Positions 1 through 11,836 of a DNA stretch of 64,000 bases are shown here, piece by piece; the first letter of the stretch is position 1; each line of letters begins with the position of its first letter. Below the pieces are notes generated by a model. The model saw only the letters and a program-made list of their open reading frames with translations. It was not told where the DNA came from and searched no databases. Source of the DNA: Chrysogorgia sp. JL179-B06 (Eukaryota; Cnidaria; Anthozoa; Scleralcyonacea; Chrysogorgiidae); assembly GCA_035772405.1 (NCBI GenBank), contig JAYKKM010000440.1, forward strand, positions 487,501 through 551,500, read 5' to 3'. A program made the position numbers and the translations under genes.

Positions 1-438
1 ACAACAAACAACAATACTTCCACGTGCAATTGTCAGAAATCAAAGGAATGCCCACTTGCTGGAAAGTGTATGAAAGAAAGCGTTGTATACCGAGCGGACG
101 TAACCACGGAACATCCCAATGACAACAAAAAAAGTTATATCGGGATCACAGCGAATAGCTTCAAAGAAAGATACCGCAACCACCTCAAGTCCTTCCGTAA
201 CGTGAAGTATATTAACGACACCGAGCTATCCAAACATGTTTGGAAACTGAAAATGGAAAACAGACAGGTTCATATCAAGTGGTCTATAATAAAACAAGTA
301 GCGGCGTATAAACCCGGCGCAAGAAGATGTAACCTGTGCCTCGAAGAAAAACTACAGATCATGAAGGCGAGGAAAAGACATAAACACTATCTAAATAAAC
401 GAACAGAATTACTAACTAACTGCAGACATGTAACTTAA
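1..438 (+). pseudogene. Penelope-like element fragment: GIY-YIG endonuclease C-terminus
   Basis: The reading frame is open from base 1, so the first in-frame ATG (70) is not a real start; the piece is cut by the window edge. A cysteine-rich linker (CNCQKSKECPLAGKC) comes first, then a GIY-YIG nuclease core: VYRADV stands in the GIY strand, SYIG is the YIG strand, and the helix FKERYRNHLKSF carries the conserved Arg. The CNLCLEEK segment holds the likely catalytic Glu, and the tail ends LNKRTELLTNCRH. This layout is the C-terminus of Penelope-like reverse transcriptases, where the nuclease nicks the target. It closely parallels the second copy at 7933-8397. No RT domain is present here, so it is a 5'-truncated or partial element. 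Bases 439-630 are probably its 3' untranslated end. Confidence 0.85.
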
Positions 439-630
439 CACCCAATTAGACATATAGCCATAGTATTTAACATTGAATAATGAATTATATCTGTCAGTTG
501 CCTGATGATCGCAAGAGTAGCGACAAAAACATTCAAACCTTTATTGTTTGATTACGCTCTACCTACTATGGTATTGAGCGCTCTTTTGCTTTACGCCAAC
601 TTCGTGACTATTTTGTTTCAAATAGTCTTT

Positions 631-1999
<1,369 letters not shown>

Positions 2000-2268
2000 G
2001 ATTGTCGGTGACAACCGCTTGTGGGACAATAGCTGTCATGCGCACATCCAGAGAGCAGTCTAGTGGGCGTTGCATTATCGCTAAAGGACACTCACACCAA
2101 CTTCACAGAGCAATCATGCGCACATCCAGAGAACGTAAAGCGGTATAGGGTCAGAGTGATTGTCGGTGACAACCGCTTGTGGGACAATAGCTGTCATGCG
2201 CACATCCAGAGAGCAGTCTAGTTGGCGTTGTATTATCGCTAAAGGACACCCACACCAACTTCACAGAG
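2000..2268. repeat. Two-copy tandem repeat, 158-bp period
   Basis: The segment starting GATTGTCGGTGACAACCGC at 2000 recurs at 2158. Each copy runs about 110 bp at high identity (to AACTTCACAGAG), followed in the first copy by a shorter internal repeat of the CATGCGCACATCCAGAGA motif. A diverged outer pair (CACGTGTTTCGCTGTT at about 1971 and 2319) flanks them. The two short same-frame ORFs here only reflect the duplication. Confidence 0.85.
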
Positions 2269-2379
2269 TTCTCAACAACACCGAAGTGAAGGTGCGTAAT
2301 AGTACAATCTATACAGACACGTGTTTCGCTGTTCCACAGCTCATCAGTGTAGCTTGGTACAATCTAGATATGGCGTGAG

Positions 2380-2490
<111 letters not shown>

Positions 2491-2608
2491 TAAAATATAT
2501 AAAATATATATATATATATATATATTTGTAAGGGACCCTGTGTCCTATTGCTTCGTTTCCTGTTGGCCTTTTTTGTCACAAATGTCTTAAATAAAAATAA
2601 AAATAAAT

Positions 2609-2703
<95 letters not shown>

Positions 2704-2721
2704 TCATCCTACTCATCAGCA

Positions 2722-2765
2722 CTACACTGATGAGGCCGAAAAGGCCGAAACGGTACCGTCTGTAG
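2722..2765 (+). ncRNA. Type I hammerhead ribozyme motif, copy 1
   Basis: The complete hammerhead core is readable. CTACA (2722-2726) is the 5' strand of helix I, followed by CTGATGA (2727-2733). Helix II is GGCC/GGCC with a 5-nt A-rich loop (2734-2746). Then come GAAA (2747-2750) and helix III ACGG/CCGT with a 2-nt TA loop. The cleavage triplet GTC ends at 2760, and TGTAG (2761-2765) closes helix I with five pairs. The predicted cut is between 2760 and 2761. Helix III is very short and ACGGTACCGT is self-complementary, the arrangement known for PLE and retrozyme hammerheads thought to act as dimers. Identification is from sequence alone. Confidence 0.88.
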
Positions 2766-2772
2766 GTATATA

Positions 2773-2935
2773 TACACTGTTATTTTCAGGGAGTTATTTT
2801 AACTCCAAAATTCGGGTCCAAAAAAAAGGTTCAAAATAAGCCGTTTTGTGGATTTAAATTAACTCCCGTTTTTGGAGTTAAAAACCAACCCGTGTTTCGG
2901 AGTTAAAAATTAACTCGCGTCCCTTCGGTCTGGGG
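2773..2935. repeat. CACTG-ended array of GGAGTT/AACTCC dyads
   Basis: Begins CACTGTTATTTTCAGGGAG just after hammerhead copy 1 and continues as spaced inverted motifs: GGAGTTATTTTAACTCC, then further AACTCCC, GGAGTTA and AACTC units to about 2915. The plan (CACTGTNATTTT end plus repeated short dyads) resembles the TTGGTT/AACCAA elements described below but with a different core word. No matching right end was found, so this is a fragment or a solo end. Confidence 0.5.
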
Positions 2936-3259
2936 ATTAATTTTGACTTTCGGAAGACCAACGTGTGATTCGTACCCGACCTCTCGTGCTTGCTACTTAA
3001 ACTTAACTTAATTAACCCTAATGTTCCGCGACTAATCCGCTGCGCCACCCGATCACTGTATAAGTTATAGTAATATTTATCTTATATAATGAATTATTAA
3101 AAGCACTTACGAATCTTATTTTCGTTTCAAATTTTTGACCTACTTTAATAACTTGTATAAATTTTAAACAATCTATTAAATTTCGAAGATTTTGTTGAGC
3201 ATGCAGACTGCAGTATTACAAGTTAAGAACAGAACAAAACTTTTCTCAACTAGACATAA

Positions 3260-3660
3260 AATATATGTTTAATAACTTGGACAGTACCTCCGAGCGTACA
3301 TCAGTCTTCAAGATTCGGCTGAAAACGTTACTTAAAGTTCGCCTTCAATCCATCTTTGACTCGGAAAATATCCGTTCATGGCGCATTATTTGTCCTATCT
3401 GCAGAAGTCCTAATGTGGCTTCCGCCTGTAGTTGCTAATTTTAACAACTACTATTAGATATATGTACATAGATTAAATAACATAAATATTATAACATAAT
3501 TATATAATTTCGTACTTATGTTTGTAAGTATTTTGTATTTATATTATGTATTTTTATTTGGAGACAAGCCTTTGTAAGGGCCCCTGTGTCCTATTGCTTC
3601 GTTTCCTGTTGGCCTTTTTTGTCACAAATATCAAAAATAAAAAAATAAAAAATAAAATAT
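3260..3660 (+). pseudogene. LINE-like 3' terminal fragment
   Basis: Bases 3270-3437 read as a short coding tail (NLDSTSERTSVFKIRLKTLL, then SIFDSEN..W..ICPICRS) ending in a cysteine-rich ICPIC...ACSC segment and stop, with a long AT-rich 3' UTR and an A/T-rich tail of AAATA units at 3635-3660. The last ~90 bp (GGGCCCCTGTGTCCTATTGC onward) recur at about 2528-2620, showing a repeat family. A LINE 3' end fits best, but no RT motif remains, so the assignment is tentative. Confidence 0.4.
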
Positions 3661-3702
3661 ATATATATATATATATATATATCTTCATCCTACTCATCAG
3701 CA

Positions 3703-3913
<211 letters not shown>

Positions 3914-4025
3914 GTTGGTGTACTCACTCTCGGTTCTTATCAAAATTATCTCTCATTATTTTGTGCTAGGACTTTACTAATAAAGTTTGACCATCCATCA
4001 GGCAGATTAACGAAACTTTTGAATA

Positions 4026-4797
4026 ATGGCAGCGAAGCCGTTTTCTAAAAAAGAATTAAACTTCTTTAAGTTTTCATCTATCATCCTCGACGAAATCCCT
4101 AAAGCTCTACGTCAGATTTTTGTTACAATGTGGAACAACAAGATCGCTGTGCTGTCAGGTTACCAAATTTGGGATTATTCCACAGCTGTTCGCAACATGC
4201 TTCTCAAAAGTGAAGGTGGTAAAACCGACATACCAATTAACCAATCGATTGATGAATGGGACTGCACGGCACTCTTTAAAGCGACTATATTTGCCAAAAC
4301 ATTTGGTTCGGCAAGCGGTGGTGGAGCTACAAAGAATATAAATGATTTATATTTAAAGAAAAAGAAACCAACGCCTGGCTCTTTCCATCCATTAGTGAAC
4401 AGTGCAACTGGGAATCAAGATGAAACATTTGCACTAGCAATTGATCAACTTCGATTGCTGAGAAATTTTCTTTGTCACTCAGCAAAGTTGGAACTTCCTA
4501 AAGCTGATTTTGATCACTATGTGCAGTTAGTGAAAGACGCATTGACAGCGACCAATGTGAGTACAACGTCCGTTGACGCTATTGGTGGCATGACCGAGGA
4601 TGATTTTCCAACGGAGAAAGTAAATAAGTTAAATGAATCCTGGAGAAAAGAGTTGCAAGCGATTAACATGTACCTGTATCTTCAGGGTGATATGAAGGAT
4701 ATGATGTGTGATATTGACGAACGAACGCGTGAAATACATGAGCTTATTAGGACAAAAAGCCAGACAACCCAGGGGAATGAAAAAGACAAACCGCCAG
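4026..4797 (+). CDS. Exon 1 of HEPN-NB-ARC-TPR (NLR-like) gene: DZIP3-type HEPN domain
   Basis: ATG at 4026 opens a 257-codon exon ending at a good donor (CAG|GTAAGA, intron from 4798) in phase 1. Residues ~5-175 match the HEPN domain found in DZIP3/hRUL138 and, in cnidarians, at the N-terminus of NB-ARC/TPR proteins. Visible features are ELNFFKFSSIILDEIPKALR, DEWDCTALF and, at residues 143-154, LRLLRNFLCHSA. The last contains an intact R-x4-H (R146, H151), the ribonuclease signature of catalytic HEPN domains. Residues 195-255 are helical and charged, likely a linker. The leftover G joins AC at 11837 to make an Asp codon, so the reading frame continues into the NB-ARC exon. The family is thought to act in cytoplasmic innate immune sensing; a role here is inference. 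Confidence 0.8.
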
Positions 4798-5019
4798 GTA
4801 AGAATGTTATAAACTCAGTCATTAAAAGGTGTCTTGGGGAAACGGTGAATGTTATACTTTATATTCAATGTAACGCCTTCTCATAGCTTAAAACATTTAC
4901 CAGAATATCTAAAAGACATACCAATCTTCACTAATTCACTCAACATTCGTTTCAAGAACATGACGAAAACATATTAATAAAAACAAGAAGATTGTCGCAC
5001 CTATTCGCTTTAATTTCCA

Positions 5020-5255
5020 AAATGACCAACTTCGAATCTTGAGAAATTTTCACGTCGCCAGTCGCCACTCTGCGAAACCAGTAATTGCTACAGTCGATTT
5101 TGATCAATTTGTGCACTTGGTAAAAGACGCCTTAGCAGTGTAATAGTACAACTTAGCGAATGTATACGTACAACGTTGACGATATTGGTGGTATGACCCG
5201 AGGATGATTTTCTAACGGATATAGTAAATAAGTTAAACGAATGCTTCCAGGTGAG
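5020..5255 (+). pseudogene. Decayed second copy of the HEPN exon
   Basis: Matches the core of the exon at about 4435-4650: AACTTCGAATCTTGAGAAATT, then GATTTTGATCAATTTGTGCA and GACGATATTGGTGGTATGAC. Translated pieces read LRILRNF, HSAKP and VDFDQFVHLVKDAL, with a 9-bp insertion between RNF and the HSA motif, a double stop (TAATAG) near 5141 and frameshifts. A tandem exon duplication followed by decay is the simplest reading; the following hairpin element begins where the homology ends. Confidence 0.75.
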
Positions 5256-5257
5256 CT

Positions 5258-6236
5258 GTGTTACCCCATTCAAAATGTAGAGTTGCTCGATGACACATGA
5301 TAAACAATCGCTCACAAAAAACGAGATTGTAATTACTTTGCTTCACATTTCGTATAGATATACTCCATAGGCATAAGCGAATTCATTTTCTTATTCGAAA
5401 ATGTCAAACTGAACAATTTCTCGGGCCAATGTTTTCATGATTTCATCACTCGTATATAAATTTTAGCGGACGCCATGTTTGGACTAGATTCCAGGTTTGG
5501 CCGTGCAGCTTGAATATGTCGTGGCTTATGATTGGTCAGGATAGGAATATTCCAGCATAAGAAGTTAATAATAATAATTCCACATTATTATAACTTCTGG
5601 TTACTATTTGTTACTTTTATAGAAATTTGAAGCGGTATAACTTGAACTTTTAAGTTGCGCCTGACTTTTTAAATAACGTTTCATATCAAATGGATTGTTT
5701 TTGGAATGGTTCTCTGGCCAAAATCAGAAATCTGCTTTATTTGTTATTGTTTTTGCACTTGCGATATTAAGCTAAACGTCGAGCAATAAAGTGCCAACAT
5801 AGTTTGTCTGTTGCGTTTTGAAACGTTTTTTTCTATCCCGCTTATTAGCCCTCCCGATTATAAGCCCCTGCAGTTATAAGCCCACTCAAAACCCCTTACG
5901 AAGTTATATAAGCCCAGGGTTTATAAGCGGGATTCTACCCTATCCTGACCAATCAGAAGCCACGACATATATTCATGCTGCAAGCAAAACCTGAAATCTA
6001 GGCCAAATTGCGTCCGATAAAATGTATACGAGTGACGAAATCTTGAAAACATTGGCCCGAAAGCAATGGAAAATTGTTCAGTTTGACATTTTCGAATAAG
6101 CAAATGAAGTCACTTGTGCCTATATGGAGTATATCTACACCAAATTCGAAGCAAAGTAATTAAAATCTCGTTTTTTGTGAGCGATTGTTTATCATGTGCC
6201 ATCGAGCTACTCTACATTTTGAATGGGGAGACTTAC
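5258..6236. repeat. Long-arm inverted-repeat (foldback) element, ~290-bp arms
   Basis: Bases 5258-5550 (starting ACCCCATTCAAAATGTAGAG) recur inverted at about 5934-6236 (ending CTCTACATTTTGAATGGGG), with clear identity including the TTGTTTATCATGTG and GACCAATCA blocks. The ~380-bp loop contains repeated TTATAAGCCC words near 5848-5925. It carries no credible coding sequence, so it is a non-autonomous hairpin element. Confidence 0.85.
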
Positions 6237-6317
6237 AAAAAGGTGAAACTACATGAAAATGTGGAAAATTGTTTGATAAGACTTTTTACGTTAAAGAAAG
6301 GTTAGGTTGTTTATGGT

Positions 6318-7495
6318 TGATACTAAAACAATTAGACAACTCGCCCTCGTTGTCTATCTGTTGTTAGTATACACCCAAGCATTGTCTAGCTATTACAAAT
6401 GCTGCGTTCTGATTGGCTACTCAACCGTTGTCTATTCGTGATAGACAACGTTTGGGAAAAATGAAAACAAACCTGAAAAAATATGGCAGTAAACTCTCGT
6501 TTTGCAGATGTTTCGGAAGAATTTTTGGAGTGTTTGATAGAAAATTCTATCCCTGAGAAAACTAAAACGGCAACAAAATATGGCATGAAGATTTTTAATG
6601 GTAAGGTACGAAATATAAACTGTTTTTACTTGTCGCTCACGAGTGGTTAAATAACACAGCTTATTCGTCGGTTTGCACTAGAAAAACTCTAGAAAAACGT
6701 CTGCCACAGTTTTGTCCGAACACGACATAGAGGCTAGGCACACAATGACTGTCACTGGTCACAAATATGATCTCTCCATTCAGTCGTACAGCTCGAGGGC
6801 TTCTTTCCAGCAGAAGGAAAACATGTCGAATATTCTAAGTCGCTTCGTCTCGGGCGAGAGCAATCCTTCCATTCAGTCTAGTCGCTGCAGCTCTACTTAC
6901 AGCAAGTCAGACCTTGTGTGATCATCACCCGGAACGTGTTAGGCACTTGAAAAAACTGATCACGCGCTAACTCTGATTCCCAGCTTCGCGTTGAAAACTA
7001 AGCCACAAATATCCAGATACAAGCTCCACAATCGTTCACTACATGGCTGCACAGTGTCTATCTTTAACAACTACACCAGTCAGCCATGAGTTGAACTCTA
7101 TTTCCCTTGGTAGTCGTTGCTTTTATAACTTTTAAAAATAAATTCTTTCTTACGAATATTTTATGGACATTTTAACACCAAACGGTTTGATTTTGACACA
7201 GACTGACGTCTGACAGGTAAATACATGTCATGTGATGTCGCGTTAGTTCACGCGTGCGTATAAATTAAAATTGAATTAAATTATTTTAAAAGTTACACGG
7301 TGTATGAATTATTTTCTCGAAATTAATATATCTAGGTACAGGGTGTATACTAAAACAATTAGACAACTCGTCCTCGTTGTCTATGAGCGAATAGTCCACT
7401 CAGGCTTCGCCTTCCTTGACTATTCGCTCATAGACAACTCGGACTCGTTGTCTAATTGTGAAATAGACTACTCGTGCTCGTTGCTTAATTGTTAA
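6318..7495. repeat. AGACAAC/GTTGTCT dyad clusters
   Basis: The motif ACTAAAACAATTAGACAACT followed by CG(T/C)CCTCGTTGTCTAT occurs at about 6321-6358 and 7349-7383, and inverted versions follow at 7428-7457 and 7465-7490. The second cluster also contains the perfect hairpin GAGCGAATAGTC...GACTATTCGCTC (about 7384-7428). The ~900 bp between the clusters holds no recognisable gene; ORFs of 63-69 codons there lack family features. Confidence 0.6.
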
Positions 7496-7526
7496 TTAGA
7501 TAGAGTGTAGCGGAGCCAATGACTGT

Positions 7527-7612
7527 TCTCACCGTGTCTCAATAGCTCAAAGGCTAGAGCGCCGAAACGTTGATTCCGAGACCGGGGTTCCACGGTCAGA
7601 ACAGTCAGTGAT
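7527..7612 (+). repeat. tRNA-derived SINE-like sequence
   Basis: Contains a box A-like TAGCTCAAAGGCTAGAGCGC (7541-7560) and a box B-like GGGGTTCCA (about 7584-7592) at the spacing of a tRNA. No acceptor stem or proper anticodon arm can be folded, so it is a tRNA-derived repeat head rather than a working tRNA gene. Confidence 0.45.
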
Positions 7613-7735
7613 TTTTCCATATACATATTAAATTCGCCGCTTTCACTTAACACCAACAGGCAGACATCGCATCTAACCATAATGTGGAGAAAGGCCTCTC
7701 GAGCGCACTTCCCAAAGTAGCGAAGCGATACACAA

Positions 7736-7738
<3 letters not shown>

Positions 7739-7803
<65 letters not shown>
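7739..7803. repeat. (TA)n microsatellite
   Basis: Pure TA tract on the left of the 7870-8490 inverted-repeat unit; a matching tract lies on its right. Confidence 0.97.
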
Positions 7804-7804
<1 letters not shown>

Positions 7805-7869
7805 GTGTAGGTTTTGGTCTACGAAATGCAAAGAGTGCTCAACAACATATAGTTAGAGCAAATAATAGA

Positions 7870-8486
7870 TTTTCGCTTACCTCAAAACTGGTCTGCTACA
7901 ACTTGTTTCATCTGTAAAAGAATCTTCAGGCAGTGACAATATCGAAAGGGATGACAAGAGACATAGTATACAAAGCAACAGTGACAGTAAACATCACAAA
8001 CGAAATAAAACACTACATTGGTATGACTGCAACCACATTCAAAGAGCGATTGGCCAACCACACTAAATCTTTTCAACATAAAAAGCATGAAAATGACACC
8101 GAACTTTCGAAATATATTTGGACATTGAAAGAAAACAATAAAGATTTCAGTATTAATTGGCAAATTCTAAAACATTCTATTTCGTACACAGGAGGATCAA
8201 AACGATGCAATTTATGCTTAGAAGAAAAATTTTGTATTTTAAAAGAAAAAAATAAGAATAGTTTACTCAACAAAAGAGCGGAAATAATTTCACAGTGTCG
8301 TCATCGTAATAAATTTCGCGTAATCAACGCAAACAAAGCCATGACCTCATGCTTTGTCCCCCACATACGCCCCCACTTTCCGGCAGAAAGCCTATAAATA
8401 AGCGGTCATCCCTTTCGATATTGTCACTGCCTGAAGATTCTTTTACAGATGAAACAAGTTGTAGCAGACCAGTTTTGAGGTAAGCG

Positions 8487-8490
<4 letters not shown>
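7870..8490. mobile_element. GIY-YIG unit flanked by perfect 86-bp inverted repeats
   Basis: Bases 7870-7955 are the exact reverse complement of 8405-8490 (86 of 86 by eye). Only ~450 bp lie between the arms, and they are filled by a GIY-YIG reading frame. Both outer ends abut (TA)n tracts, exactly on the right and after a ~65-bp unique stretch on the left. Some Penelope-like elements carry terminal repeats in inverted orientation, so this may be a much-reduced PLE copy with inverted LTR-like ends. Perfect arms imply recent formation or gene conversion. Confidence 0.8.
7933..8397 (+). CDS. GIY-YIG endonuclease domain of a Penelope-like element
   Basis: The intact frame begins inside the left inverted repeat without an upstream ATG (first ATG 7951) and runs to a stop just before the right repeat. 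The core is readable: DIVYKATV (GIY strand), HYIGMT (YIG strand), then FKERLANHTKSF with the conserved Arg. Next come ENDTELSKYIWTL, CNLCLEEKFCIL with the likely catalytic Glu, and a LNKRAEIISQCRH tail. It is homologous throughout to the fragment at 1-438. Family members nick target DNA for retrotransposition. With no RT domain attached, it could not work alone as a retroelement, yet the frame has no stops, unlike the other PLE remains here. Confidence 0.8.
   Translation: MTISKGMTRDIVYKATVTVNITNEIKHYIGMTATTFKERLANHTKSFQHKKHENDTELSKYIWTLKENNKDFSINWQILKHSISYTGGSKRCNLCLEEKFCILKEKNKNSLLNKRAEIISQCRHRNKFRVINANKAMTSCFVPHIRPHFPAESL

Positions 8491-8571
<81 letters not shown>
8490..8571. repeat. (TA)n microsatellite
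   Basis: Pure TA tract directly abutting the right inverted repeat; the 3' end of the next PLE begins about 8575. Confidence 0.97.
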
Positions 8572-8574
<3 letters not shown>

Positions 8575-10215
8575 GAATCCTCCTTATCAAGTTTCAAAAC
8601 ATTTATAAAAACATCAGGATAAAAACTTTAAAACTTTATTAAAAATCAACGTTTCGGGGCATGCCCCTTTGTCAAGATATGACATGCAGATTCTTGAAGC
8701 GCTAATATATACTCTACAATCCAATTAAAAATGAACCTATTTTACAAAAAATCCCTAATATTAAGTCCCCGAGGTATAAATGAATCTAACCTGTATGCCC
8801 AGAATCCCTCCCTTGTTGTCGGATCATTTACATTTGTTTTGTCAATTATTTTAATTTTAACATCTTCTAACCATTATGTCCACTTTCGTAAAAATGCGCA
8901 TACAAATTCTCACCTGCTATTCCCCTACAACCCTTACCGAACCTATTCAAACTGCTCTTATGGTTATTAAATCTTTTCCTAAACGATGTAATCGTACTTC
9001 CCACATAAATCTTAGCACATTTCTTACATGTTATAAGATAAATAACTCCAACTGAATCGCAATCAAATGAGTAATTGATGAAGTATGTAGCTATTACCCG
9101 CCCCTGCAAAGTTACATCCTTCATCAACATATTTATAAATTTGACAGCGATAGTTACCGCATTTTTCCATACCTTTATCGCTTAAATCTGAATCTTCATC
9201 TTTCAATTTTGCTCTAACCAAAATATCCTTAAAAATGTTTGGCCTCCTATATGCAATCATAGGCTTATCCCCAAAAATTTCCTTCACGCCATCCCAAGCA
9301 TGCAAAATAGGCCAGATAGAATCAATAATATTCCTTACCCCTTACCCAGTGTTGGCTGGATGAAAATTCATACCTTACCTCTATCCTGACAAAGAAGACT
9401 ATCTCTATTTTGTCTTTTTGCTTTAATAAACTGAGATTCAACTACCTTGCGTTTAAATCCCATCTTAATAAAATGTTCCTTCATTTCGTTCAACCGTACT
9501 TCAAAAACTTCTTCTGAGTTACAAATCCGCCTGAGCTTTAATGCTTGCCCATAAGGTATGATTTATAATCCAAATATTGATGTGTATCTGTAGGTTTAGA
9601 ATACACATCCGTGGTTAGCCTATTATTTCTAAGTTTAACTAAAACATCCAAGAATGAAAGCTCACTCTTAGACCATCCCCATGTAAACTTAAAGGTGCAG
9701 TCCAGTCCGTTCTGCGCATGTGTGATATTTCAAACGTTGGGGACCCCAAATGTCAACAAACTTTAACGGAATAGATTTGCGACAGTTCGAAAGCGAGTAT
9801 TCGTCAAAAGTGGCGAAGGCGCGAGTGTTAGTTAAATATATTAACCACATTTAGGAACAGCTTCTTATAACACGCTTTTTAGGCGGAAAAGCTCAACTGT
9901 GTGAAAAAAAATCCGCAATATCTCATGTTCAATGTTTATATAATGCAATGTAAACAAACGATGTAAACAGAAACGTGTACATGCGCAGAACGGACTGGAC
10001 GGCACCTTTAATGGTTTCATGATAAGCGAATATGCATAAGTAAAAAATTCAAGTAAAGCCTCTTCTCCATGTAACCATTTATTAGAAAAATATCATCAAA
10101 AAACCTCCACCAAACCCAAAGTGTCAGGTGATAATCCTTTAACATTCTACTCTCGAGTTTACTCATAAACATGTTAGCAGAAGAGTACTTATAGCAGTAC
10201 CCAATTTCTGTTTAT
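8575..10215 (-). pseudogene. Penelope-like retroelement, RT C-half plus GIY-YIG, broken
   Basis: On the minus strand, from high to low coordinates: ANMFMSKLESRML, the RT catalytic motif WWRFFDDIFLI near 10070-10110, HETIKFTWGWS...LSFLDVLVKL (interrupted by a MITE at 9689-10011), SKPTDTHQYLDYKS and ALKLRRICNSEEVFE. The linker YRRPNIFKDILVRAKL with KCGNYRCQ follows (to ~9130), then GIY-YIG: GVIYLITCKKCAKIYVGST and FRKRFNNH (8867-9062). At least two frameshifts are present (9063-9130, and next to the MITE). The 3' end carries the PLE-type tail with CCGAAACGTTGATTTTTAAT near 8645. It is 5' truncated at about 10215, and dead. Confidence 0.88.
9689..10011. mobile_element. TTAA-flanked MITE inserted in the PLE
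   Basis: Terminal inverted repeats AGGTGCAGTCCAGTCCGTTC (from 9693) and its near-complement ending at 10007, each flanked by TTAA (9689-9692 and 10008-10011). Removing 9693-10007 and one TTAA brings the two halves of the PLE reverse transcriptase back together, so insertion came after the PLE. The TTAA duplication is the piggyBac-superfamily signature. It has no coding capacity. Confidence 0.88.
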
Positions 10216-10320
10216 GGATGAGTTTTTCGCGAAAAAACATACTTATGTCTCGTTTTCGAAATAATTTTGAAGAAATAACGTATCACCACGTAGAAATTTT
10301 GAGCTTATAATCTAATTTTT

Positions 10321-11357
<1,037 letters not shown>

Positions 11358-11394
11358 TATATAATGATCATTATAATGATTATATATAATGATC

Positions 11395-11605
11395 TTTAGG
11401 TCATATTGAGCGCTCTACTGGATGAACCATTGTCGCTTACGCATTGTGCGCACGCTCACTGCTTGCAGTTTGAGCGCTCTGGCATGGTTTTTGATGTCCC
11501 ACATTTTGTGTGCATCAATGGTGACTGTAAATAGCAGTCATCTTCATCCTGCTCATCAGCACTACACTGATGAGGCCCAAAAGGCCGAAACGGTACCGTC
11601 TGTAG
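11395..11605 (+). repeat. Hammerhead-bearing repeat unit (PLE terminal repeat or retrozyme-like)
   Basis: A ~165-bp unique segment (GGTCATATTGAGCGCTCTAC onward) leads into the hammerhead motif. The same segment recurs at 63774-63942, where it breaks off into (TA)n inside helix I. The pair defines a dispersed repeat whose 3' part is the ribozyme, as expected for terminal repeats of hammerhead-carrying PLEs or for non-autonomous retrozymes. Confidence 0.75.
11562..11605 (+). ncRNA. Type I hammerhead ribozyme motif, copy 3
   Basis: Helix I CTACA (11562-11566) with TGTAG (11601-11605); CTGATGA 11567-11573; helix II GGCC/GGCC with loop CAAAA instead of GAAAA; GAAA 11587-11590; minimal helix III; GTC ending at 11600. 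The one change from copies 1 and 2 lies in the helix II loop, which leaves all core bases and pairings intact. Confidence 0.88.
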
Positions 11606-11726
<121 letters not shown>

Positions 11727-11836
11727 CGTGTGCCTGCATATGTATTGTATATAAAGATATAAATCTAATGCAATGATTTTTATACTAGCTGCAACTAAAT
11801 AACTAAATACATTATATCTCAAACCTGGAATTTTAG

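Noticed and set aside
7933..8397. A group I intron homing endonuclease
   Set aside because: GIY-YIG domains also occur in homing nucleases, but the C-terminal CNLCLEEK...LNKR.E....CRH pattern and the homology to the PLE piece at 1-438 fit Penelope-like elements.
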